Shown one piece after another: positions 30,001 to 45,000 of a stretch of DNA of 64,000 nt. Source of the stretch: Caprimulgus europaeus (Eukaryota; Chordata; Aves; Caprimulgiformes; Caprimulgidae). Numbering within the stretch: position 1 is the stretch's first letter; every line of letters begins with the position of its first letter. A model generated the notes under the pieces. It made no database searches and was not told where the DNA came from. It saw only the letters and a list, made by a program, of their open reading frames with translations. Made by a program: the position numbers and the translations under genes. The DNA lies in assembly GCA_907165065.1 (NCBI GenBank), contig OU015528.1:42833515-42897514 (forward strand). Reading direction: 5' to 3'.

Positions 30001-33000
30001 GACTCTCTCATAAAGTATGGTTATCTTACGCATCAACCTGTTGCACTCCACATTGTTAATGGAACAGTGACACATTCAGGCAAAGGCTCTATACTGTATG
30101 GCAATAATTTTGCCAAAAGCTTATTTCAGTGTTGCCGGTCTGTGGAAAACAGCAGCAGGACAATTCTCATCACCTCAGTTCTGCCCCTGATTTAATAAGC
30201 CAAACCAAGAATCATCCTACTAAAGGTAAGTTTAATTAACCTAATTTTAATTGCACCTTCTTATATTCTTTGCAAATGCTATTTTAATATTAGATTACAC
30301 TAAATACCTGTTTTCCAAGACTAACAAGGTTGCTGGTATATACACATACATAATGTGTACAGTTCATATACAGTGTTATTTATACATACAACAAAAAGCA
30401 GCATGCATCTTTCTCCTTGTCTCCTTTTCTGCCCTACTTTCATTTATTACTCCATAACACATGCTTTCTTAATGCAAATACAAAATGCAGCAAGTTCAAA
30501 GTGTTTTGATAAAAGGTCCCAAGAAATACTTATAAGCTGAGAAACTCCTGGAGTTTATTTCAATTTTTTACCATTTATGACCCTGATAAACTGAAAATAT
30601 GACAGGAGTACAATCTAAAAGCTAAGAAACTGGAAAACCAATGAAGAGAGTTCAAAATGTCTTCTGAATTGTGATTTTTAGGCAAACATCGTAGTATTTC
30701 AATTGATACTGCTTTTTCTTTTAATCTGTGAGATGGCAATATTGCTTAATAATAGGTAAGCATAAACTGCAGCAACTAGAAATCCGCAATAACAACAACC
30801 CTCAGGATTTCAGTAGTAACATACTGACCATTAAAATACAGTGTTTGCTTGTACATTATTATATCCTTTTTGTTAAGCAAAACAGTAGAGGAATTATCAA
30901 TTTCTTTAACACCAAGAGGTGTTTTGCTACAGTCTTCAGCACTTCCCAAGGCAATGCGTGATGTGTTTCCATTTTAATGTGAACTGACAGGCATAGGAAA
31001 TAATAGCATTCTCACCTGGTTTTTCTGTTCTAGCTCTTTGACTGAACTTTGAAGTTTTTGCAGCTCCTGCACATACACAGCTACCTCCTGAGGTCCTTTA
31101 GCAAGTTGGGCTCTTAACTGGTTAATGGTAGCCTAAACAAAAAGAAAAATCCACACTTAAAACAAAGCTTTGCATGTATAACCTAAGCAAAAAGAAGATG
31201 TCTGGTAGCAAAATAAAAAGCATCTTGTATACAAATAAACAGCTTAAGAAAAAAATCACCTGCAAACTCATCTCAGAGCACCATCAGCTACAGAAGTATC
31301 ACTGAGCATAATTTCTCAGCTGAGATTCATTCACGTCCTTCCTCAGAAGACAAAAATTTGCCCCAGTCCAATAGAAAATGTTAGCTTGAGCCCACAACTG
31401 ATGAAGATTATCCATTAATCACTATCACAGTTCTATCTCAAGGTGAAACCATCTCAGATCATTACAGTTAGATGGCCAAAAGCTTTGCCTCCCTGCTAAG
31501 GGAAACATCCTGGAAAAGATGCTAGAAGCAAGTCTGTCATCTGACACAAACTTGGTGTGTGACTTTTGGACACATCAACCCTGCAGGTCAGCATAATCAG
31601 GGTAACAATAGCACCCCATTAAACAGTACTGGTACAAAACAGAATGTATCAGTGACTGCACATTATCTGAATACAGTAATGGAAGCAAACAAATAAAGCA
31701 CTTTAGATGGGTAACAATGGCTGCCTTAAAACATGCTGTGTATGAATGGACTCACTTTGAATACACTATATAATAGTGACCTTTTTAAAGAAGTCTTCTT
31801 TCCTACTGTTCTCATAACCACAGATTTCAGCACAAAGGTATAAATACTGGATTCAAGAATGAAATAAAGCAGTTGTGGTGGTTTGGGTGGATTCACCCTT
31901 TTTGCTTGCAGTAGGACAGCAGTAGAACAGAAGTAGCAGACAATAAACATACTTTTTACAACCTTCCTACTGAAAAACGAAGACCAAAAGGAACACATGA
32001 ACACATTATATGACTACATATGGTTATTAATTCTGAATTTCTATAATGCTGTGCTTTACAAGGCTGTTTCACTAAAGAGCTGTTAGCTAAAACACATCCT
32101 GGGATCTGTCTTTGGCAGAAAAAGAATACAGAATGTTCTCAGAAAACAGAGTACGGATATTTCACCTCTGAGAGAATATAAAGCAGAAAACATGCAGAAT
32201 CTTGCTAAGGACACCACTACAGCCTCTCAACCAGAACTGCAATTTATATGCATAAAGAAACACTTCTCTCATTCACAATTCAATAAGCCAGTCCCACATT
32301 TCATTCTTAACATGGAAATATATCATGGATGAATATTCATTCCTGATATTGACTGGCTGATGTGTCTGTATGATTAATGAACTAATAAGCAAACAAGAAT
32401 GCATCTGTTTAACAATCTCTTGAAATTATCTTGATAAACAGAAATCTACTATAAGAATAAAAAGCTTTCAAAAAATTTACCTCAAATTTAAGTGTCTCCA
32501 TTAGAAAGCAGAAAAAGTAAAATGGATGGATGAAAGACAGAAATAAGTAATCACAAAAGCTGTTAGCAGACACAATTCCTCAAATTTGTTTTCAAATAGT
32601 ACAGTGTTTTTAATGACTTTGCTTAATGGGGAAAAAAAAAACAGTCCTGGCTTAATTAAATTTACCCGTAATTTTAACTACTAATCTTATTCTGTGGGCA
32701 CTCAACAATCAAATCTAGGCCCTGTATTTTATGAAGATTTATCAGATACTGAAACAAATCCCAATCTGCAGAGATTCATACAGATGCTTAGCTTCACAGC
32801 AGTGCAGCTGTTTTCATAATGTGTTTACTATGCAAGAGCCACTACAGTGAGAAACTAAACATGGAAGGAGTATCTCAGAATCAACACTCATCTGAAATAT
32901 CTAGACACCAGAGATTCAGATGCAAGTAAGGCACAAACACCCAACAACAACAAAAAAATAATAAATAAATAAAAAAAGAAGGACAACAATGAATTGAATA

Positions 33001-36000
33001 CATTTAGGTAACAATTGCAGAGCTATATTTTTCTTCACATCCTCCCCCTGCAGCATTTGAAGATGCTCATAAAGGGTTAATATGATCTTTGTTATTCTCT
33101 TTGTGAGACATCTCGCTTTAGAAACCAATATTAATATATGCATCCTCATCCAGCTTGGCAAAATAGCCAAGGATGGCATAAGAACCACTTTACTCTTTCA
33201 GCCCTTGAAGTTGTCTTAAAGAGCAAATCTGAGAAGAAACATGGCCAAAATTTTATGGTCAAGATTGTAGCCATTCTGCCAATGAAGGACTTCCATTTCT
33301 TGTTTTCTTACGGCTAATACTTTTCACAACTGTGTTTTTTTAAGAAAAGTAGAAAAGTTTTCACCACAATGACTTTGAGTATTTTTTTTTTTAAAGAGTC
33401 TGATCCGTCACTTGACATCAATAGAAAAGCTTTTATTTCAAACACGTCTTGGGCTATTGTTGCCATAGTTGGAATTCAGCAGACAAGGCAGTAACATTTC
33501 TGAGAAGAATGAGACTGCCACAGCTTACCATGTTCTGCCATGCAGCAACTTGGTCTTCTCTGGTTCAGACCACATACTGATGATACTATACAGACATCTG
33601 ATATTATTATAATTGCTGTAATGTAGTTTATAAAATTTCCATATGTCTAAGACTTCTTATATGAACACATCGTAACAGCTAGGGGTATCATGCAGCCTTT
33701 TCTCCCACCTGCCATTACCTCCAGGAGGACTGAAAAAAACTTCACTTGTCTTCCTTCCTGTTAAAGGCTGCACTTTAAAGCTACATTTTAAAATGGTTAG
33801 TTAAGTCAAAACTTAAACCTACCTAATTTGGGGGAACAGGAGCAATTCACACTTCTGTGAGAATGTTTTAAGATGAAAGATTTTTGTTATGCCCATGTCA
33901 CCATGTCATTTTATCTTCACATGAAAACTAAATATCCCAAACCACAAAAGACTACAGAGACAGTACTTTGAAACAGAATTTAAATTCTGCAGCATACTTG
34001 TGGGATCTCACAGTTAAAACCAAATTACAATTATGCAGTAACTTACATGGACACTTAACCACATTATATTCATAGCTCCAACTGTGATATTCCTTTTTTC
34101 ACATCCGATGAAGCTCTCGGCATACATAATTTTAACTTGAAAACAATGGTAGCTTCATGTTTAGTACAATACTGTACCCTTGTACAATTCCTGGGGCTCA
34201 ACATATCTGTTGGGAGGAGGAGGTGGGAGGGAATGCCCTAAGGAGTTTAGAATAATACCGGGCAGCACTTCTCTAAAGCTCTGCAGTGCAAATGAAGAAG
34301 CAGAAAGTTAAAACTGCAGTTCTGAAATCTAGGGCACATGAAAACTTAAAATAAGAAAATGTCAGGAATCCTTCACATCCACAAATCTCAACAGGGCAGA
34401 GGATACTATGAGTCCTACAGAAACTCTAGGCATTCCCTCGTGTAAGCTGGGGAATTTTGCAAGGACCTCAGTTCACTAGGGACCACAGGTCTACATTAAC
34501 AAGTTTTGCTGGCATTGCTGCACTGGTGGGGGACAATAGAAAAGGGAGAGGGCAAAGTTAAAAGGTCTCAAACACCACTGACAGTCTTCAGTGAAGATTG
34601 TTACACTGCTAAGCCATTCATTAGTAAAACTATACCAATCAACCCACTAGTGAGATGCAACAACACTCAGTAAGAGAATTCTTCTGCAGGTATGGATTTA
34701 CCAACTCCTGAGTAGAATAAATTATATGTTAGACAAAAGCATTTTTGGTGATACTGTACTTTTAGTCTGACTTCTTGTCATTATCTCCGTCAGAGATTTC
34801 CCTCACTGTCGTAGCAATCAACACCAAACAGGCTTTAGCCAGGAGGGATCTGAGAGAGTTCAAGGAGTAAGGTTCCCTCTTAAAGATCCAAGTCAGAGCT
34901 GTTGGATCCCTTTTTCTCCATCTTGCATTGAAGTGGAAGTATTCACAGGTGGACAAGCAGAGGAACTAAAATCAAGAAAACTCAGTATTTGCTATGGGAG
35001 AAGCATTTAGTTTTCCTTCCTTAAACAGGGAGTTATCATCAATCCTATATGCAATAACAACAAAAAAAAGGGCTAATATTTACAAATCTCCCACTGGCAA
35101 TTTAAACTTCTTCCACCAACTCAACCAAAGCAGAAGCAAGCCTTCCCAAAATTCTTCTAAAGAAACCAGCATATTTTGCAGCCTCCAGCAGACAGTGAGG
35201 TCCCTTTTAAATAGGATGAATTTAAGAAATTGAAATACAGGAAAATATGGAGAGAAAAAATCTTAAAATACAACCACAAAACTAACATAGAATCACAGAA
35301 TCATAGAGTGGTTTGGGTTGGAAAGGACTCTAAAGATCATCTAGCTCCAAACCCCCTGCCATCAGCAGGGACACCTTCTACTAGACCAGGTTGCTCAAAG
35401 CCTCATCCAACCTGGCCTTAAACACTTCCAGGGAGGGGATATCCAACTTTTCTGGGCCACCTGTTCCAGTGTCTGACCAACCTCACAGTGAAGAATTTCT
35501 TCCTAATATCTAATTGAAACCTACCCTCTTTCAGCTTAAAGCCATTTCCCCTTGTTCTGTCATTAACTGCCCTTAACAATAGATTTTATTTTCTATTTTA
35601 GACTGCAGCAACAAGAAGAGGAAAACTAATGTGATGTTGCCTGGAAACAGACTACAGGTAACATCCAGACATCTTGACCTTAAGACATGGTGAGGCCTGG
35701 CAGCCACCCACTTTCTGCTCTGGTGGATAACAGGCAACACTTGGAGGCAACTATGCAGTGGATTGGGGTGGTAAGTGTGCAAAACAGATTTGTACCTTAT
35801 ACACAAAATATTCCTACAATAAATAATAGGTGTAAAAAGGTTTCCCACTTGACAAAAAAAATTAGAAAAAAACAAAAATTAAAACCATTTTACAATATCC
35901 ACTGAGATTTTTACATCTCGTGTAAGTTCAAAATTATACAGACATCTGATGTATCCTATCTTATATCCTATAAGAATATTCAAATTATCTACTTTGTATT

Positions 36001-39000
36001 CATAATTTCTTTTTATATATTTTAACACTCCAGCATCCATTTTCAGAGACATCAACTCAAATATTAACCATCATTTTCAGTAACAACTGGTTTTAATCTG
36101 CATGTAGCTCAATAAGTGAAACAATTCTTTGAATCACACAAGTGCTGCTCTATTTCTCTTTCCCAGACAGTATAGAAAGAGTACAGCTCTGTTAGGAGGT
36201 TTTTTTCTCCTGCTATTGGGCTCTTTTAATAACTCCTTATGCCAAGGAAAGGTTTTGCAACAAAAAGCATGAGGGCTTTTGGAGAGCGGATATTGACAGA
36301 ATTACACAATTTGCTGGAATGAAGAAAACGTCTATTAGGTAAGTTAGAAGATTCTGTTAAGAAAGAGGCTTTTTCATTATGAAGAATTAATATTTTCCAT
36401 TTTCATACAAAAATTATGACAAAGCTAATACACACATCTTTAGGTATGACTATTACCTCCGAGTTAGCCTGCTCTGCTTGTAAGTGCTTGCACTCATCTT
36501 TTAGCTTTTCAGATTCTCTCTCACGCTCCAGAGTCATTTTGTCCATCAGTGTCTGAACTTGAACCAGCTCCTTTTTCAGGACAGCCACATCTTCCACACC
36601 AGGCCTTTGGAGCTGAAAAGTAGAAGAGTAACAATGAGTAACACGTTGTTGGCAGAAATGCTTCCACTGTCAATTTAATCTCTAAAAATCTTTCAAATTG
36701 TCAATTTATAGACAAGGTGACGTATATAGTATTACAGCTGTTGAAAAAAAAAAAACAAAAATAAAAAAAGATACTACAAAAAAAAAACAAACAAAAAAAT
36801 ATCCCCCCAAAAACCCCACAACACAGAAAAGTATGTATAATTCCCAAAGAAACAGGATTTAATGGCTGGTTGTTGTCTTGCCTACTAAAATTTGAACTTG
36901 TTGATTGATTTCAACCAAATCTGACAAATGGGATAAGGTCTCAAAGATTACACTTCTGTATTTTTCATGTAGGTAGATGGCTAGATACAGGAGGAAGACC
37001 TTTCCTGAGAGAAAACACTGAAGTGACAGGGAATCCATGCAGAAAATTTATCTGAGCTCACAATTCCCTGAGAAGCAGGCTGTATTGACTCTACTACTCT
37101 ACAGAAGGAATTACTGTATATACTCTGCTGCTGCAATAGTCACAAGCCCTTCTCAGGACTTAGACACATAACAGTGCAGTACTACACAGACTTTTATAAT
37201 GACACTGGCTCTGTCTTCAGGAACTATTTCAGAAAACCCCAAGAACAATCAAAAAAGGGCAGCTGAAGGAAAAGTCTTGAGGGTACTGTCACATATGCCT
37301 CATACAAGACCCATAGGTAAAATCTGTCGATAATTACATCTGAAGCACCATACTGTCCCTCAAAGTGAAAAGCTATGGAGGGAAGAGGAAAGGCAATACT
37401 GGACACCGAAAAAAGTAGAGGAAGAGAGTGCTGGCATCTAGAAGAGAAAAGATACAGGGAAAAGGGTGGAGAGGGAAGGACAAGAAACAAGAAACACTAA
37501 CCAAATAGAGAGGAATGGACAGGTCCAGTGACTGGGCAGGGTCAAGCAGGACTCATGAGCCCTTCAGGGCAGCTGACTACAGGGAAGAAGGGGGATAAAC
37601 AAATTCTACTTTCCTGCAGAGTCTAAGCAGTGGTTGAGTGGAGGAATGAAGACAAACAAGAAGCTAGGAAGTCACCTCGGTACTGCTTTGGAAGCAGCAT
37701 GACTACTGAGTCACTGGGATTGTTCCCTGCAGTCATGGCTGTATATAAAAGTCACCAGGAGCCAAAAGCCTGGAAAACACACACATCTGTATTATCAGCC
37801 AAGCCCAAGAGGCACTACATTAACACAGGCATGGTGATGACAGCTGCCAGCCTTTCAGCCACCATGTCACAAAACACCTCTCTGAGCACTTCTTACAAAT
37901 GTGGCTGTCCAGAGACAGTCAGAGCGGAACTCCTCATGGAAAAAGGGTGATCTAAAGACAGCTGTGGAAGTGAGCAATGGCATGCTCTAAGTACAAGCCT
38001 GCACGGCACATCTAATTCCCTGCAAAACTGCTGAAGGGTAGTGCATCAAACAAGCAGACTACAATATAATATAGAGTAAATTTTAATATATGTCATAAAC
38101 TACACTTATTTCCTCACTGGAAAAATGCTGAAAATGTAAGTCAGTGAAACAGATCAGAAACAATAGTGTTCTGAACTTTTTCAGCCCACAAACAGACGTC
38201 TCAAAGTTCAATAGAGTGTGACCGCTTTAAAATTGCATTTGCATATAACCCTCCCTTGAACTGGAAATAACAAACACATTAGTGTGATGTAAATACCAGC
38301 TCTGTCTTTAAGTCTTCCACTGTACTTCTCTCCTTCTGCAGTTCTTGTGTCAGGTTTGTCACTTTCTGTTCCGCACCATCCCGAAGGCTGACTTCTTCAT
38401 CATACTTTGATTTAAGATCTAGTAAGAAGGAAGTTGAATAAATGATCACTTGCACAAGTTGCACAGGCAGAGAACTGAACCAGACCTCACGTTAATATAC
38501 TTACCCACAATTTCAGTGGCCAGTTGTGCTGCTTTTTGCTCAAATAAGTCTTTCATTTGCTTAATGTTAAAATTTTCTACTTGGATCTCTTCTAGTTGCC
38601 GTTCTAATGATTCTATTTCCATAAGAAGAACAGTATTATTTTCTGGAAGAGCTAGGACAATACAGTTACTCATGCCCATAATGAACCACAGTAGGTACAT
38701 AAGTAATCTAAGTTCACTTAACATCCAATTAGCTTAGCACAGTAAACAACTTTACTGAAGTCAAATATCTACAAGCATGATGCTGGAAACCTGTCACTAG
38801 TTGAGTACTCTGCAGGATTAAGTACAAATTGGTTTCCACCAGTCACAAAGACCTTCACATCACTGTGACATGCTGCCGAGCCCCGAACCCTGAACTTCAA
38901 TTCAAAGCTCTTCAGTCATGATCAGTCAGATACTGTATGTGCACATAAGGAAAATTTTATTAAATGAGTGCCTCATGGAGAAAAACACCGAGCAAAAATT

Positions 39001-42000
39001 ATTGGTCTGTAAAACAAAAAAACCAAACAAAAAAATTCATTGTTTTCTCTGCTAGCAATGAGTCCAGAAAAACACTAAATAAAACCAGCACTGACAAATG
39101 CTATAGTTTAAGTATCAACAATCACTGTCTTTCTCAGCAAAAGACTTGTAGTGAATACTTGAATATAGGAAATTACTAAAAACATGTTCAAAACTACTCA
39201 TGAGAACTGTTTTTGGAGTCAGAACTCCTGTCTCACTTCTAGAAACTACAACACCCGAGCCTATAGAACATTTTCCCAGACTACAGCTATCACAAATTAT
39301 CCATCTTAAGCATGTACAATGAACTTTTTTTTCAGTAATTGTACCATTCTGGTTTTCTAGCTCTTTAATTTACCAAATGTGCTTTTTCATAAACCTAAAA
39401 GCTACACTGAAAAAAATTTCAGAAATTCCAGAACAGTGTAGAAATTAATATAATAAAAAGTTAGCCACCTGTAGATGTAGCCGTTGTCAATCCATCAGAC
39501 TTAGAATCCTTAAGAAAACAGAATAAATGCATCATTAGACAGTAGGAAGAAAAAGTATTACTTCCAAAGTTCATCCCATTTTTGGAAAAGACAGGGATAT
39601 AAAGACTTTTGTGCTCAAATACTGCACAGCAGTATAAAAATACCTGATTTCAAACAGTTATATTTGGAAGAATGGAAAAGGCTAAGAAGATTTTCCACTT
39701 CATGTATCAGTACACTATCAGGCTCCCAGATTTGCAAGACTCCAGTAAAAATCCCCTCCCCTTCCCTTTCCTCAACATTGAAAGTTGCCCTAAAACAGAG
39801 GTTACAGACATCATTAAATACATCTGAGAAAGCACTCTGTCAGGAAGCAATTTCTGAGGTTTTTAACAATCCAGTATCTAAGTAGCTCACAGCAGTAAAA
39901 GAAGTGAGAGCTTCCTTAGGGCACAACACACTATAATTCGCCTTGCCTTGTTTGTTCAGTTTATCTGGACATCTGTGAAATCACACTACTGTTCTCCACA
40001 AGTTTTTACAAGAAAGACCCCATCACCCTTTCTCATGAGGGATGAAACACCATATTTGATTCTTGAGAGTTCTGAATAAGCCAAATGGAAGGAAAAATCT
40101 GAACTGACCTTGTAGTGAGTAGCATGGAAGAATCATTATCTATTCTGACTGTTCTTCAGATTTATATATGCAGTTACATTGTGGAGAGATAACAAGCTTT
40201 CTTTTCAAGAACATGTCAATATTCAAATTATGGAACTAACTAAATCAGGCCACGTGCCTTACAAAAAAGGTATTAATCTTCACTGCCAATGCTGATGATA
40301 AACCTGCTTCAAGTATTTTAAAGCAATTACTTGCTGCCGCTGCCCCTGCAATTTCTCTAGTTCTTTCTTCAGCTCTTCTGAATACCATCTCTCCTCCTAG
40401 GGGGTGGGGGAAAAAAAAAAAGAGATGGGGGAGAGAACTGTAAATTTGATTGCTTAAGACAGTGGAACACTTTGCAATTTGAAACAAAGAACCAAGTGCA
40501 AGTAAAATACGTTTCCTACCTTCAGTGAAGCCTGCAAGTCTTGGACTTCTTGTCGGAGCAGTGATACTTCATCTCTGAATAAATATATCCACAGAGTGGA
40601 GAAAATGAATACGTAGTGGTTATATTTTGTCAATTACATACAGGTTATAATGTGTATTAAATAACTGGAGTGATAGCCATGTACTACATAAATATAACTT
40701 AAATAATTATAAGTAGTTATTAGTTCACTTTGCACATCACTTGAAAAATGCTAATCATATTAACTGGATAAGTAAAAAAAAAGATATGCAAAAAGTCTCA
40801 TGAAAACAGAATGTAAATTTAAATCAGTGCATCAGCTCAATCACATGAGTTCAGAATGACAAAGCTGTGCAGTGGGACATTTTACTACTTTGCATGTCTT
40901 TTTAGGAAAAGGACAAGTCTATTCTCCTTCACTTCCTGTATCATGTACAGGAATACTGCTAAGAGACAGCATGCTATCTTACTCCTCCCGAAACATGCAG
41001 GTACCTAATTTTTCATCCACACAGCAATTTGGGATGCCCCACACTTAATGGTCCGAATGTTTAAAGCCTTGGGATTTAAAATTCTTAAATTTTGTGCTCA
41101 AGACTCCAGCCATGCAAGAACACAAGATCCAAGGCTAGAATTGTTATTAATTGACTCAGACAGCATCCTTCTAAATTGCAGGTCTCCTTACAGAATTGCA
41201 CAACTATACATGTAAGGATAACGTTGCATTACTGAGATACCTGAGACACACTCCAAATCTAGAATATACAGGTCATTAGAATAATGTAAACATAGCCTTT
41301 ATTTTTGTTTGCACAGTAGCAACACTGAGGAGTACACAGAATATGTGTACAAATGCTTTCAGTTTTATACCACACAATTTTATTGCTGCTGTGCTGCATT
41401 ATCCCCTTTCCCAGAGATGTCCCTTAAAATTATCTCATACTTAGGAGAAAAACAACACCAAAGCAAGCTATTCTTGCTAAATTCTTAGCTATTCCCAGCT
41501 AAACTGGGAAGGAATAGATTCAACCTATATCAGCATATTAACATCAGGTCAGGGTCATCAAGAAGCAAGTGAAACACATGCACCTGAACCAGCAAAGCAA
41601 GAACTCCAAGGTGAATCAATTTTAATCACAAAACAAACATGGGATACTGGGAGGCTAATTTTTTTCAAAGGAAGATTTTTCATTATTCTGATAATTCCCA
41701 CATTATTCTGTCTGTGTGAGACATTCACTGGAGGTTCGCAACTGCATCTTTATGGAGACAGGTGTAGCTGTAATCCAAAACCTATACATTGGTTGTGGGT
41801 GGAGGAGAGAGAGCAGCTTTCTTACCAGTATGAGTAAGTAAATCAGCTAATATTCACACCTAAGATTATAAATGAAAATATTATTTATATTATAAATGAA
41901 ATCTCAGGCAGGTAAAACAGTTAACTATATTGAAGTTGGGCCTGAACATATACCAGATTTGCAATCCTAAAGCACTTAAGATGCTCTGGTCTTTGTATCC

Positions 42001-45000
42001 GATAAAAGGTTTTGAGCTGTATAAAAATAGTTTGAGGGGAAGCAGGAAAAGAGGGAAAGAGAGAGCTTGTAATGTAAGGACCCTTCTACAGTACCTGCCT
42101 CAATATTCCCAACACAGTTTGGCTTGACAGGTTTAAGATTAAACCTAAATTCAGTTTAATTGACCAGTGGAAAAGTAATTGGGGGGGAAAAAAAGTGTAA
42201 GGGATCACAGTAGAAAGTGTAACTTTGTTTTTCTTACTGCCATCTCACCAAATCTCCCTTTCTGCTAGGCCTGTTAGAAACCCTTCTTCTTTTCAGCATC
42301 TGAGCCTCACTGAGGAGAGTTACATGATTTACTCTTGGCACTTAATTATGGTAGTTTATTGGGAGGTGGGAGGAAGAATTACAAATGTAATTCATAGTAC
42401 CTAGCTTTCTCTATTAACTAAATAAGGAATTTCACCTCCAGTCTTGGTCCTATGAATTACATGCAAGCTTCACTACTAGACCACTTACAGAGCAGCTCCC
42501 TGCTGCAGGCTGTGGTATTTCTTTAATGCAGTATTACAAGTTTTGGAAAAACATGTTTATGTTGAATGAGAACTGTCTCAAGCAAGCATGCAACTGAGAA
42601 ACATTACAGAATGCCACACTAATAGGAAGAAATAGCTCATGTGTTACACAACAGCTCTCACCAGACTCCCTTCACTCCATCCAAACTCCATCCTGACCTT
42701 GTCCACTTTTTCAATTACATGAGAGAAAACAAAACCACTACTCCTTAAGCTGTCAGGACCCAGGAAAAAAAACAAATAAATTTCACCAGCCAACATCTGG
42801 TTGACATTGGAAACTTGCAGGCATAAAAATAAATCTTTCATAAACTATATAAACAATATAGTTATGACCAATAATTCTCCCATATGAAGGTTATTATTCT
42901 ACTAAGAGTATAATTTCAGGCCTAAGTTATATCACTCTGGAAAGGCTTAAATCAGACAGAGAAGAAATACTCATTCTTGAATAAAGGTGAACATAGAATA
43001 CCCAATATAACTCCACTAGTACCCTACCACTTTCTCCTATACAAAGCCCTAATTTTTATTTCTTTTGTTGCAGCAGCTGGGAGAGAAGGCAGCTCGTCCA
43101 TGCATGAAGACATGACTTCTGCTACTGCTGGCTGTTACTGGCTTGCCAGCTCTGCACAAACTGGGGAGATACACACCTTCCTTTGGATAACAACTGAAAT
43201 ATGTTACCTCCCACACTCAAAGAACCACGCTCTCTTGAGTTAGTTACATAAATACATGTATTTCTTTCAATGTAATTATTTATAATTTGGGGTCACATTT
43301 CTACTAGTGACAAAACATTTGAACCATCTGCTTCCCAGCATTGGCAGAAGCCAGCTCTGTTAGCAGGTGACCACCCACACACAGGGTTGTGCAGTGTGTA
43401 CCTCTGCTGAGCAGAGGCCCCAGGCAGCTGCGCACTCTGACACTGCTGCGTACAAACCAAGAGAGTCTGGGGGAGAGTGACAAAACAGCAGCATCTACTC
43501 TTATTCATAACAGTCCAAAATAAACACTGGACAGAAAAAGAGCCAGCAGGAAGCAAAAGGAAACCTAAGTAAATTTTACCTCTAGGAAAAATCTCCCCAA
43601 ACCAACATGAGGGATTACTTCTACACAGATAGACTACCCAGTTAAACTTTTCTAGAGAAAGCTTAATGTTACCAGTTCCTGCTATATACCACTGCTCCTG
43701 AAAATAAAACCTGATACGTTTCCTAGGAATATATTTAACAATACAGCTCTGATCAAACAGTTAAATAAAATAAATTAGAGAAGGTTTCTGAAGATCAGCA
43801 TGGAGTTTCTGGAACACGGGAGAATCAGTGACACAGAGAGAAACTTCTCAGATTTTACAAAAACTAGGTAATAAGGGAACCTATTTAGGCAAGTTTCGAA
43901 GTTGTAATTACCCAGTAAGTACTCTAACTACCCAGGGACAAAATCAGGTTTCTTCTCTATCTTCAGGGTTCCCCCCCCAGCACTCAAAAGATGAAATTTC
44001 AGTTCTGTGTTGGAAATTAGGAGGAACCTAATCTTTTCTGTGGCATCTTTTCTGCCACACTCCTAAAAATCATTCCAGTGTGTAATATTGCATTGTGAGC
44101 TGCATGAGAAACAGGTGATTTACTTAACAATATAAACATGGGTATCTGATTTTCATTTATTGTCAGATCAGTATCAGGCAATGTAAGTTTCAAGCTGCTT
44201 TTTAATTGTAGTTGGAAATGGGGCATGAACATTTAAATACTTGACTACATAATTACATGTTCAGATGAATACAGCCTTCAGTGTAATTAGAAGCAGCTCA
44301 ACATTAACACAAAAGCACATGCACAAGTGAGTATTGTTGCACCTTTCTGGTGACAGATGACCTTCCCCTCCATGAGTTGAATCAATGCCAGAATTATGAA
44401 CTGCTTCATAGTGCTTGAACAGCTCTTCAGCTGATCCATGAGACTTCATACAGAGAGGACAAATAAAGCCCTATTACAAAAAGGAAAATGAAAAAAAAGA
44501 GGTGAGAAGTAAAATTTTCTTTTTTTCTATCTTATTTTTACACAGAATTCTAGATTTTGTTTGCACATCTATAAGGTAGCAGATACAATTGTTAAGATCC
44601 ATACTAATTATTATCCATACTAATATCATGCTCTGATAACAGTTTTGACAATTAAAAAGTTAGAAAATGCCTACAAAAGTCATATTGCATTATTCGGTGT
44701 TTTTTTTCCCCAGTGGCATTACATCCTAGCAACAAACCCTTATGTAGAAAAATAAAGAGTCACTTCAGAAGGACTGCTCTGCAATTTCTTCCCCCTTCAA
44801 AGAAAAGAACTTTCCCTACGATATGATTCTTCTTCCAAAGAGGAGGCAGGGTGTGGAGTTCAGTCTTAAAAAAAGAAGATACAAAATCCCACTCTAAAGC
44901 ACAGCTATTCATACACCTACTATCACCATATTTGGGCTACTGATTTTAACATGGGCCAGAAGATCAGCCACTTTTTAATCTGCATATAATTAATTAGTAA

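Noticed and set aside
29842..30195. A 117-codon plus-strand open frame in intron 10
   Set aside because: I recognise no family, motif or conserved splice structure. It is long enough to notice but consistent with chance.
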